From the NCBI GenBank assembly GCA_037074765.1, contig JBAMDO010000025.1:1-64000 (forward strand): 64,000 nucleotides of DNA, read 5' to 3'. The position numbers and the translations under genes are program-made. Below the pieces are notes generated by a model that was not told where the DNA came from, did no database searches, and was given only the letters and a program-made list of their open reading frames with translations. Origin of the DNA: Mansonella perstans. Taxonomy: Eukaryota > Nematoda > Chromadorea > Rhabditida > Onchocercidae. Positions 53,607-64,000 of this stretch are shown in pieces. How positions within the stretch are numbered: position 1 is the stretch's first letter; the number at the start of each line of letters is the position of its first letter.

Positions 53607-56600
53607 CGGAACTTTTGATGGGTCTTGTTAATCTAAAGCTATTTGAAATAATTTCGATATGTAACGTGAGACCTTGAAGATTTGCAAAAAGAAACTCCTT
53701 TTTTCTTCTTTTCTGAATACTTCTCGTGAAAACATATGATTATCCATTAGTGAAATAAAAAAAAGAAAAAAACTGAATACCAATTATTAACAAGCACAGA
53801 TGAAAGACGACATGCCGCGGTTTTCGATGAGATACCAAACAGCACAACGCAATACCATTTATTCTATTATCATTATAGCGCTTTTCTGGATCTGTAAACT
53901 GTGCTTAACAAAACAAATTAAACAAGGTAACCACTTATTGTCCAATTTCAGCCTGAAATAAATATTTAAAATAAGAGACCATATTATGAATCTAATAACG
54001 TCAATACACCTAATAAGTGTCATACATATCACTAAACTTTCGCACAATAAGAAAAAAGATCTGAATTATTGTTGATTAGCACCCACATAGTTTGAGATAT
54101 AAAAATGTGCGAGGAGGGGTCAGACAACTATAACGTATAAGGAGACGTAATCGTGACGCGTGTTTTCATATCAAAATATACCCCGTAAGTTCAAAAACGG
54201 AGCATTTCCTTTATTCATGTTACAAAAAAAGGTGCAACAGGAATGATTGCTGTTAGTAGAAATTTATGACAAATTAACTATACCTGTAGGAGGTTTTCCC
54301 TATACTCAATGACTGATAATGAACTAATTCAGTATAATTACGTTGCTGTCCATTACGTGATCATTTAGTACTGATAATGAACTAATTCAGTATAATTACG
54401 TTGCTGTCCATTACGTGATCATTTAGTACTGATAATGAACTCGGAGAACTAAAGGAGCAAAAAGTGATAAAGTGATACAATAACATGTAAACCTAAAAGT
54501 AGTTACAGCAACATAAACATGCTATTCAGGAGTGGTCTCAAAAAAGAACTGATAGTAGCAATATTAACCTGCTGCTATTTCAGGAGGGTCGCAGAGAAGA
54601 ACTGGTCGCGATTAACTTACTAAAGTAATCGATATAGTTGCAATGACTGAAGTAGTAGTTGTTATCAATTGCAAAGATATTATCATTACTGAGAAATAAT
54701 TTTGTTAACAATTCGTTAGATGTGAGAAATTAATTACTTTGAATTATAGGTTGTATTAATTTTCAATGCTTAGAATAGGAATAGAGAATAGTATGGTATG
54801 GATAAGTTGGCAATTCAAATTTTAATGGTACCTAAATATCCACTAAATGATCAATACTGCCATTCTTAAATTATATTGAAACAAAACAAATGAACTAACC
54901 AAAAGAATTTTATATTACTACAATGTTATTGGCGAATGAATGGGATTGATACAGTCTCGAGGAAATGTAATCAGAAGATTTTGGATTTATTAGTGAAATG
55001 GATGAAAGAAAGTAAAAAAGCAAGCTAATAATGCTACGCTGCTTATTTGAGGTTAATTTTCCGCCTTTCTCTTTCCAATTATCTTCTTTTCTGAATTGAA
55101 AATAAATGGAAGAAGCATAGTTGTTTGCAGATATATAGTCCGAAAATATAATGAAATTCATGAATTTAATTCTTAATTTCATTCATGATGAAGGATATCA
55201 AAAGCATATACAAATTAAACATTGCATAGTTTTTAATGGAAGCATTTTGCAGTTGTTCAGACTAGATGATGCAATGCTTTCAATATGAGTGTTAATATGA
55301 AGTAATGTCAAAAATTTTGTATGAAAGATTTGTAATATTATGCCCACTTGGGAAATATTTTTATTTAAATTTAGGAAGTACATTGATTCGAAATTCCTAA
55401 TGATTCATTTAAACTATGAAAATTTTTAATTTCGAAATACAAAATTCCATGTTTTTTGGTGAATTATTGAAATTTTGGACATTGGAATTGATTGATTAAT
55501 ATGAATGTTAAATTGATACAAAAACAGAGTGGCTTTTTCACACTTCTTAAATAATAAAATAATCAAGAAAATGGAAATAACACAAGAATACGAGTCGGAT
55601 CGATGCGAAAGAAATTAACTTATAGTTCGTTGGTTAAAAATTTGCATGGATTAGTAAACGATTTTAGCACGATTAAGTAATTACTGAATAATCTTGGAGC
55701 TCTGAGCTGTATAATGTGATCAATAAAACTTTCCAGCTGGTCAAAAAAATCATGTCGAAAGGGTCAAAAAAATCATGTCGAAAGGTTTTTGTGAGAAAAA
55801 TATCGTTGGGGAAGCTTAAGATGAACTTAAGTAAAATACAGTGTTTAATTTTCAGCAAATAGTCGATGAGGTGGCATCAGAACTTATAATGGTAACGTTT
55901 TTGGTAGGAAACACAGCAGGATATGTAAGTTCATTAAACTACATATTCTATGGATTGCAAATTAAGGATTTTGTACTTGTGTAAATTTTGTGACTGATAC
56001 AAATAAAAGAAATTTTCAATATAATATCACATTACTCACTGTGTTAAAGTTCTAAAATGAATAAAAAAAAAAAAGAAAGATGGTCATCTAAAACAATAAA
56101 CTATAGTATAGGTCATCACTGCGGTCATCCAATTGCTCAATATTCCCAGTAATTTTTTGTTGTTGATGTTTTGAAAAAAAAAAAAAAAAAATCGTTGAAT
56201 GTCCATGAATTCCAAGAAATTTATCATAGAAATAGTTCTGAAAGTACAGAACTTCTGAATGAATCATAGAATATTTCAGATTTACGCAATTCAAATTACT
56301 TTTTATTTTGTTGTGCTGCTGATTTCACATTTGTAGGGTGCACCAATATAGATGATTTCCGTAATTATAAAAATTTGGCAAATTATGTAGGAATGTGTGA
56401 TATGACCATCTATCTCTCTGGAATAGATCGATGCTATCGAATTTAAAATATTGCGCTTAATGACTGCATTGAATAAGTTCTTCAAAGAAGTTGAGAAGTC
56501 GATTGAGCGGTCATACACCAAAAAAGAAGAGAGGGAATCATATAGGTTATGAAGAAAATGCGGCAATATATCTTCTGTGTTGTTTTTTTTTTTTTTTTTT

Positions 56601-57176
56601 TTTTTTTCAGAAGATGACTGTTAGCTATTCAAAAATTTGAGAATCAAAGAAATGGAACCAATAACTTGTTTTATTGGGATGTAAGAAACAAGTTGATGTG
56701 TTGATTGCTCGGTTTTACCTATCAGCACGTTCGGAAATTTTATCAACTTAATGATCATAAAATCATAAAATTGATATCATAAATGCTCTCATATCATGCA
56801 CAATTGATCTCTTCTAAATTACAAACAATTTCTAACTGAGACTGGAAATTGCTTGAACTTGGAAATAGTTTTGCCTGTGTAAACAGTTACGGTCAATTTT
56901 GCTTTCGGCAAAGGTTAAAACGTTAAATGAACGTCAAGAGTGACCTAGTAGGGATATGAATGGATATGGCACTTACAATATTTTAATTTCAGATATTTCT
57001 TAGTATAATCTGGAAGAATTTTATTGCGATTTAATCAGTGATTTCACTCCTCATACGAAATCTTCGCTCTATCAAATAATTTATTAGATGTCAAAAGGGT
57101 GGAGACTTGATTCTCATTATGTCACAGTTCATATTTATTTGTTGCTAATAGCGACGTGAGGCGTTCGTGTAACCGA
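53607..57176. other. Intergenic, 3.6 kb
   Basis: This is the divergent upstream region of the claudin-like gene and the KCMF1-type gene. It contains a 58-bp tandem duplication at 54312-54427, a 23-bp direct repeat at about 55739-55785, A18 at about 56173-56190 and T25 at 56583-56607. No gene is supported. Confidence 0.5.
54312..54440. repeat. 58-bp tandem duplication
   Basis: Two apparently perfect copies (54312-54369 and 54370-54427), beginning ACTGATAATGAACTAATTCA and ending GATCATTTAGT, are followed by a 13-base partial third copy. The lack of divergence indicates a recent event or an assembly repeat. Confidence 0.9.
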
Positions 57177-60100
57177 ATGAGCTCCGTACATGAAGGTTTG
57201 TGATTTTTTTTTCCAAATTGTTAAGGAGAAATCTTTTTTGAAATGAAAATAGATGAAATGCAAAGATAAAATGCGCACAATATATGTACAGGAAGAAAAT
57301 TTCTAACTTTTTCATAGTATCTTTTAAAAGTTCTGTTAATAATTGTTTAAACTTTGAACTAATATCAACGGAAAGACTTAATTAATGTTAGCTTTGGCTT
57401 TATCATTGTTTTTGTAGTAAAAAGACAGGAATAATCATTTCAAATGTTAACATTTATTATTAGGCGTCTCCTGTGACGGTTGTATGGCACCAAATTTTGC
57501 CGGAGATCGTTACAAATGTCTTCGATGTTTTGATTATGATTTATGTTCTCGATGCTACATGGAAGAACGAACAACAGAAGTATCATCAGATTGTCGTACT
57601 TTTCGGGAAACAAATGAAGAGCATTCACCATCTCATCCAATGCAGTGTATTATGACACAACAAGATTTCGGTATTTTTTGTAAAACATTTAAGAAAAAGA
57701 ATTGCAATTTGTAACAAACTAAAAGTTTATGACCGTTTGTATAGGTGTGCAAGGTTATTGCATATCCACTTTGTGTATAGTTTGATCCAGTCGAATTTAT
57801 ACAGTAATGATGTTTCAGCGCTTTCACACTTTCTAGTTCCTATCATTTTTATGGTAGCTATCTTCTATTGATTAGTCGGCTCGGTATGGATGCAAACAAA
57901 AGAAAAATTTTCCAGATAGTTGTAGAGGGATGAGCCGCATATTAGAGTTTGAAATCGACTTCAAAATCTGCATTTGCATTTTTTTTTTTTTTTTTTTTGG
58001 ACAACAGTATGTATTTTTGAAACGAGCATAATGTTTGTTACAGACTTGCATTTTTTCTATTTCATGTATTTGTTTACAGCGTCCTTTAAATCGTTTTTTA
58101 AGAATTGGCATATCACGGTGACCAAACACACAGCTGGGATCGTTTACGAGTTGTGATTTTTACATGTCCAGTTTGTGGTCTTCAAGGTTTTTCACGTGAA
58201 CGCCTGGTTTCACATGTCATCGATCAACATTCGACTTCACCACGATCTCCGACGCAGCGGAATGAAATGGTTTTTTTTTTCTCTTTCCCCAGCATTGTGA
58301 ACAACATTTTAAATCTATTACGAATTTTCGATGACTACTGCTATCAATTTTATTGAAATTGCCAACTATTTTCAGTTTAATTTTTTTTAAACCATTCAAA
58401 CATGCTATATTTTTCTGTTCTTGAGTTCCAGCCAACATTTGCTTAGGCATGTCCAATTTGTATTTCCACCGATTTTTATCGTATTGGTTTTGGTGATTAT
58501 ATTCCCAATCATCTTGCCGATATGGTATCACATATGCAGGAACATCATATGCAGGCACGGTACACGAATGTCTCTAATAACAGGTCATCATTGGATTTAT
58601 ATTAACTTTTCAAATCTCAGCTTCTCAAATATGTTTTAATTTTCTCTTTATTTTTTCTTTTTTGGACTAAAAAAGTATTAAAAATTGTTAAATGTGTATT
58701 TATGACAAAAATTATATTTATAATAAATTACAGTACTCATTTATGCAGCAGATAGTTCTCGTATTCACATGCTTATTAACATATGTCTTTCTCCAGTTTT
58801 TTCTTTTATAGCAACAGTGGAATATCCGATACTGCAAATGTTTTATCCGAATTTCTACGTGATCGTGACCTGAGGCGCGTAATTGTTCATAACGTACCTT
58901 TGGTCGGCAATGATTCTGATGTCGAAGATTCGACCACAGATGGAATTCATCGTAATACTAGCAACCAAAGAGATGGGCTGCTAAGAATTGAGACGGTTTC
59001 ACGCATTCGTCGTCGGCCTGTTGATATAGCGGAGATAAATCAGTGTAATGTTTTTTTTAAATAGTAGTTCTAATGAAAAGAAGGATGATATGTTATGTGA
59101 AAGGCAAAACAAAAGAACGTAGGAAGAACAAATATTTACCGGTGTTGTATTAGTATCTTTTATGGAATTGTTCAAATGTTAAACCACTTATCAGAATTTA
59201 TATATGTGTAATCATATTAAGTCACCAGTTTTTAAGTTTGTGGTTCACGTTTATTTATGAAATATTTATAACTTTATCCTTTGTTCCTTTGCTAGTGCAC
59301 ATTTGTTTTCAAAAATTGGTTTGATCCATTTTTTTCAACTTTTTTTGGTTCAGTTGTGGACAGCGTTTTTCAGCCCGAGAAACTGTCGATTCTGGTCATC
59401 CAGCAAGTTTTTCACCGAGGCGTGTGAGTGGCCAGCCATCTACAGGACTTTCATCTGGCCATGCTGCTGTACAACCTCCCGTTGGTTTATCATCGGGCTT
59501 CTCCAATCGTTCTAGTATGCAGTCCGGCGGCTTTTCCTCCGTCCGTCTCTCTGCTTCAAGATCGTCGGTAAATTTTCACATATAGTTTACTATTATGATT
59601 CGATATGTCCTTTTTTCTCTTTAAATTCAAAAATTTGTGGATATAGAAAACTTGAAAGTTCTGTTTTAGCAATCTGCTCGTTCAACGGGGGATTCTACTG
59701 GTCTTGGATATACTAGGAACAGCTCCTTGCCTGCTAATTCCATTGTAGAAGCTCCACCATTACCGTATGAACGTCAGTCAGAACTTCTTGCTGATGGTAG
59801 TGCGATGATTCGAACTTTCCACTATCCTGATACTACGTACTCACGTCCGATTATTCCAAGTTAGTATCTATATGTATGAAAATGTGCTGTTCTTTTTCTA
59901 CATCTTTAGATAATGTTTCGTTTAACAGTGCTGTATGTTGTAGCTGTGACTATAATTTTGTCAAGTATACGCACATTTTTTCTAGACCATGGCATGCAGC
60001 AAAATCAAAGAGCTTCTGGTGAAAATAGTAGTCGAACAATGGGTTATGCTAGACGTTCTGTGATGCGTGAGCGAGACCAGTCGAGAAATGAAGCGTTATT

Positions 60101-62615
60101 TGGCGCTCCTCCTGGTTTCAGAAGGCCGGAAAATATCGAGGTTTCAAATGCAACTGAAGCCACTTCGGCTAGAGTTGCTGCATGTTCTGCTAGAAGCTAT
60201 GGCGCTAATGCAGCAAAATTATCAAGTTTTGGTGCGGTAGATGCAGCAGCTTCGAGTACTGATGCGCATGCTGTTGTAGATATAAGCTGTGGTGAATACT
60301 CTGCACAGAGTAGCTCGCAGGAAGCTTTAGTCGAGAGTATTGAGGAGCTGGAAAGGCAAATGGAGCGAAGTTGTAACACTGAATCCAAAAAATCGCTCAA
60401 GTATTGTACTCTATTTACAGCTGTAGCTAAACCGTCGGGTTTGCCAGTGTTGAAAATTGAAAGGGTCAGACCAACAAACGACAATGAAATGGAGCAGTCA
60501 AGTGCATTCAGCTTTGATAATGACGATTACAGAACCAGCGATGAAATTCCACCACTTCGTTTAATTATGAGGATTGGTCGGTCCTTACGGTGCACTTACA
60601 AGCAGCGTAACCAAAACATCACTCAGCAGCAAGCTTATGATATGGCAGGTGATGTCAGTGATTGGTGGTCATCGCGGTTTAGTGAACATCTTCGTGCAGA
60701 ATCAGCGGCACGTGTGAATCGAGGGAGTATTGATGTTACGCATGGGGTATATTACTTTGCTTTATCTTGTTCCCTCCTTAAGTATCTAAATTTTAAAATG
60801 AACAAAACACAACTGACTTTGATTCAGTTAGACAACGAATATCTTTTTTATATTTTTGCATAATTTATCTCTTTCTTTATTTATTATTCTTAGTAAATGT
60901 ATTATTTCTTTAAATGCACTTATATAAAATCTTTTTTTCTGTTGAGAACTTGGATACATTGTTCGTAATGCCCGATCGATCGATGATTTCACGTGGTGAA
61001 GTAGCTTTAAACCGTGCAATAGAAGCGTTAAGAAGACTGGATTCACGTAATGCTCACAGTAGCCGACTGCCTATGGCGCATGACATAATCACACAAACCA
61101 ATAGTCCTGCTTATTTGGTTTGTTTCTTTCGTTTCATTTCTAAAGCATTTAATAGTCAGTTTCACATTAACTATAGATTAGCTTTGTTACCGTAAGATGG
61201 TATTGCTGAGAGGTGCTGCTTGTCCAGGAAAATCCTAATTCTCCAACATTTGTCTCAGTTCTGGTCGTTATAATTTCTGCGTTTTTAGAATGGAAATATC
61301 ATTCCTCCACCAGGAATGGGTTCGCAAAATGGTCAGGTTAGATATTTAGAAGATTCGAAAAATTATTTATTGCAGATATGTTTTTATATCATTATATGTA
61401 GTTGCAGTAAATCATATTTTTCATTGTTTTCATTCATGTTTATTTGGCATATATATACGTATCCTATGCAGGTTCTTCTGAGTGCACTGGGCAGTACCCT
61501 TTTTCTGGGCTCTGATTTTGTGGCCGACGCGGTTGCACGCGAAGTTGCTGCTTTCAGTGACGGATCTGATTTGAATATTAGGCAGCCACAGGTGTTACTT
61601 TAGGAGTGATTCGTGTGTAAATGCATTATTGATAAACGGAAGGTTGATTAATGCAAGTAGGGTTGTGAAGAAAATGTGATTTCAGGGTTTGTTTCGTCGA
61701 GGGGAACACATAGCTGCAAATTCCCACTTACCCGCCAATTCGCATTTGGGCAACCGTTCGTCAAGTGGACGTTTGAGCAGTATTCCTGCACCCATTATAT
61801 TGAGCGAGATGAGAGCACGAAAATCTGTGAAAGTGCAAGTGAAAGGAAATGAACAAACTGATGACGATTACAGTGATTTCATTAACGAAGCTTTTAAGGT
61901 ATTTATATGCACATCCTGAGTCTTTTGGATGTCAGATATATTTCCCGAAAATTCTTATTTCGTTTAAATTTTTTCACTGAGACCAGTAAAATCTTGAATA
62001 AACAATAATGTGATTTTTTTTATTTAAGGCACCAGAAATCGATTCATTATTGGATGTCAAATGTGTTGTAAAAAAGCACTATTACAAGCCGTACGATCTA
62101 AAAACGGTAACTTTTTGATGAATACGATAAAAGTTGTTATGAACTGTTTGATTTTTTCCCCGAAGTACAGTATGTTAACTGACTTTAAAGGAATTAGGCA
62201 ACTGATTCATAGGATCGTTACACGAAGAGCTTCTAATAGTTCTTTCCATTAATTTGCTGGTCATATTGACCACATGTTCAGCTTTGCACATTCATGGTGA
62301 TCTTGTTGTTTGATTGATTGCAATTATAGGACGAACAGAAAGAAATGGTATTAATTCCGTGGTTAGAAGAACAAGATGCTTTGGACCTTTCAGTGGATAT
62401 GTCTGATACACAAGTTGATGGTGAAATAACTGAACTTCTTAGACAGATTCCGGAGTTTGCAGATGACGGTTTGTTCGTCTTATTTTCGAAGTTTTTATGT
62501 CTCTTTGAAATCCTAAACAAATATGCAGTAAGTGTTATTCCTCCAACCCTTAGATTTGAGTGAAGAGCAAGGAAAAGAAGCGATGGTTCATGCGGATCTG
62601 TTGAAGTTTGCGTAA
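57177..62615 (+). CDS. KCMF1-type ZZ finger protein with long C-terminal extension
   Basis: KCMF1 works with the UBR4 ubiquitin ligase in protein turnover. The first exon (57177-57195) encodes MSSVHEG, continuing into VSCDGCMAPNF as in human MSRHEGVSCDACLKGNF. Further exons are 57464-57670, 58103-58269, 58447-58583, 58812-59042, 59354-59567, 59670-59859, 59986-60746, 60947-61117, 61289-61336, 61472-61591, 61686-61898, 62029-62106, 62330-62468 and 62554-62615. They total 2757 nt, giving 918 residues in phase. The ZZ zinc finger has Cys pairs at 10/13, 25/28 and 34/37, ending SHPMQCIMT. Two C2H2-like units follow (FTCPVCGLQGFSRERLVSHV and ACPICISTDFYRIGFGDYIP, then HLADMVSHMQEHH). After that the sequence is Ser-rich and then helical and acidic, without resemblance to human KCMF1 (381 residues). 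Exons after 60947 could belong to a second gene. Confidence 0.75.
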
Positions 62616-62750
62616 TATTGTTTGTAGAATAGGATATAAAAAAATATTGACATTTTGTGACTAGAGTAGACTAGTTTATCTTTCTGGAACTTCGGGTTCA
62701 TTTTAAATAGTCTATTAAAACATTTGCAAGAAAATTTAATTTCATTTTAG
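62616..62750. other. Short gap before unassigned exons
   Basis: This 135-bp AT-rich stretch ends in TTTCATTTTAG. It could be an intron skipped over by alternative splicing, or an operon-type spacer. Confidence 0.45.
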
Positions 62751-63790
62751 AATTAGCTGTTAGTGGGAAAATTGTAAAAGATGAATACTATTCTGAAGTC
62801 GGATCAGGTAGTGAAGCGACAATGTTTGATTCTGAAAAAGGCTCCGATGAAGAACTGTTAATAAAAAAATGTGAAAGTGCTGATCTGAAACTTCCGCAGG
62901 GACCATTCACTGTCACGTAAGTTCATTTGAAATTCTGTCCTTTGAAGCAGCTTATCAACAGTATGTATTTTTAGTAAAAGTAAAAAAAAATATTTTAAGA
63001 GGTATATTTGGTACGAATTCAAACGAGCGCAACGAATTTGAAGCGGATTACTGGAAGGATTATCGATTTCTTCGTAATCGTAGAAGTATTTTTGTGCTGA
63101 GAAAGTATGCATTTTAAGCATAAAGTTTGTCAGTTGGTAAAGCAGTCATCGACATTAGGAAAATTCTAGTGAAAATTATTAAAAAAGTAAAATTTTCTGC
63201 AATTGCTTGTCAAGGCATGTGAATCGTTTTTTTTTTTATTGCATATTTGATATTATCAAAAATTTCAATCTCAGTTATAGGAACACTGAAGTACCACCAG
63301 AGTGTATGCTGGCATCCATGGATCACCGTTTGATTAAGCAGCTGGTGTTCGGGAAACTAGATATTCCAGTATCAGTTTTTAGCAGCGTATATTATCTTCC
63401 GGAAATTTTCATACGTATTATACGTACCAATCTTCGCATCATTCATTTGTCACAGCAGACAAAAGGATTTCTGGAAGGAAATATGGGAAGGAAATTTCTT
63501 GTTTGTAAATAGAAACGAAATCGATATTTAATTGAAAATCGGCACAGAATTCAAGGCATCCAAATTTTTAGGAAGAGGTCGTGCCATCATTGAAGAATGA
63601 GAGAAATGTGTCGTGGGATACATGGAATATCAAAGATGAGTGCAGCGGTATGAAGACACTGCTCGGAATCCCTCCTGAACTGTTTTATTTTTTTGATCTG
63701 GCTAGCTTCTTTGACCCGAACATAATTGTCCTTAATGAGCGAAACAAGTTGAGTTTTAAGCTATGTCCGTTTTTGCTAGCTACATTTTAA
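62751..63790 (+). CDS. Unassigned exons at right edge (partial gene)
   Basis: Exons 62751-62916, 63000-63104, 63275-63500 and 63572 onward (open to 63790) join in one frame. They encode an acidic start (VKDEYYSEVGSGSEATMFDS), EADYWKDYRFLRNRRSIFVL, TEVPPECMLASMDHRLIKQL, VFGKLDIPVSVFSSVYYLPE and VSWDTWNIKDECSGMKTLLG. I do not recognise the protein. The first exon has no early in-frame ATG (the first is at 62822) and fits phase 1 exactly after the exon ending at 62468. So it may be an alternative continuation of the KCMF1-type gene, or the 5' part of a downstream operon gene. An in-frame stop at 63510-63512 is avoided only if the GTTTGT donor at 63501 is used. The gene may continue past the window. 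Confidence 0.55.
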
Positions 63791-64000
63791 CAGATATGGG
63801 TATATCGAAAACTGCAAAATATATTATTTTTTGACAAGAAAAAATCCTTTTTTCTGGAATTTTTGATCATTGTTCATTTTTCTGTAGCATGTTTAATTTT
63901 GTTTGTGAATGACTCGTTGTCTTTATTGAAGTATCATATATTTAAGCCTAATTTTTCTTAGATTTATAAGTTTGTATTCATTATTCTTTATGATTTCAAT

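Overview
This window is AT-rich animal DNA that I read as a nematode nuclear genome, most likely a spirurid or filaria-like worm. Genes are intron-rich, with mostly short introns of about 60 to 500 bp. Introns end in the worm acceptor TTTCAG, and several start codons sit 1 to 21 nt after a TTTCAG-like acceptor, as expected for spliced-leader trans-splicing. The protein disulfide isomerase ends in HTEL, and the best family matches are to nematode or general animal orthologues. No prokaryotic gene, virus, CRISPR array or intact transposon is visible. The species cannot be named from sequence alone.

Layout. From 1 to 2.1 kb there is a 27-bp minisatellite. Then come the mitochondrial phosphate carrier (+, 2117-3638), PIGQ/GPI1 (+, 6631-7564 core), a small rhodanese-domain protein (+, 8359-9190), the complex I subunit NDUFB11 (-, 9881-11685), a 40-bp minisatellite (12.2-12.5 kb) and RhoGDI (+, 13567-14994). 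These are followed by PDI with HTEL (-, 17236-21112), RUNDC1 (+, 23503-27198), a TGFBRAP1/Vps3-type CORVET subunit (+, 27926-32791), TOM1 (-, 33376-37701) and NELF-B/COBRA1 (-, 38863-43063). Then come an unrecognised 269-residue protein (+, 43849-46198), MGAT2 (+, 48036-50750), a four-helix claudin-superfamily protein (-, 52232-53606), a KCMF1-type ZZ finger protein (+, 57177-62615) and further unassigned exons running to the right edge.

The genes are mostly unrelated housekeeping functions. Loose themes are mitochondrial energy metabolism (phosphate carrier, NDUFB11), secretory-pathway glycosylation and folding (PIGQ, PDI, MGAT2), endosomal traffic (TGFBRAP1, TOM1) and transcription pausing (NELF-B). 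I rebuilt exon structures by hand, and for most genes the reading phase closes exactly across every intron. The exceptions are the phosphate carrier (two single-base breaks) and PIGQ (one break). These breaks cluster in the first 7.3 kb and may reflect locally poor base quality.

The most interesting observations are four points. First, there is a complete NELF-B gene in a nematode, although C. elegans is known to lack NELF. Second, four introns use a perfect GCAAGT (GC-AG) donor. Third, the KCMF1-type gene has a very long C-terminal extension and an ambiguous 3' splice fork. Fourth, two TCAAGGTCA nuclear-receptor sites lie in direct repeat inside intron 1 of NDUFB11.
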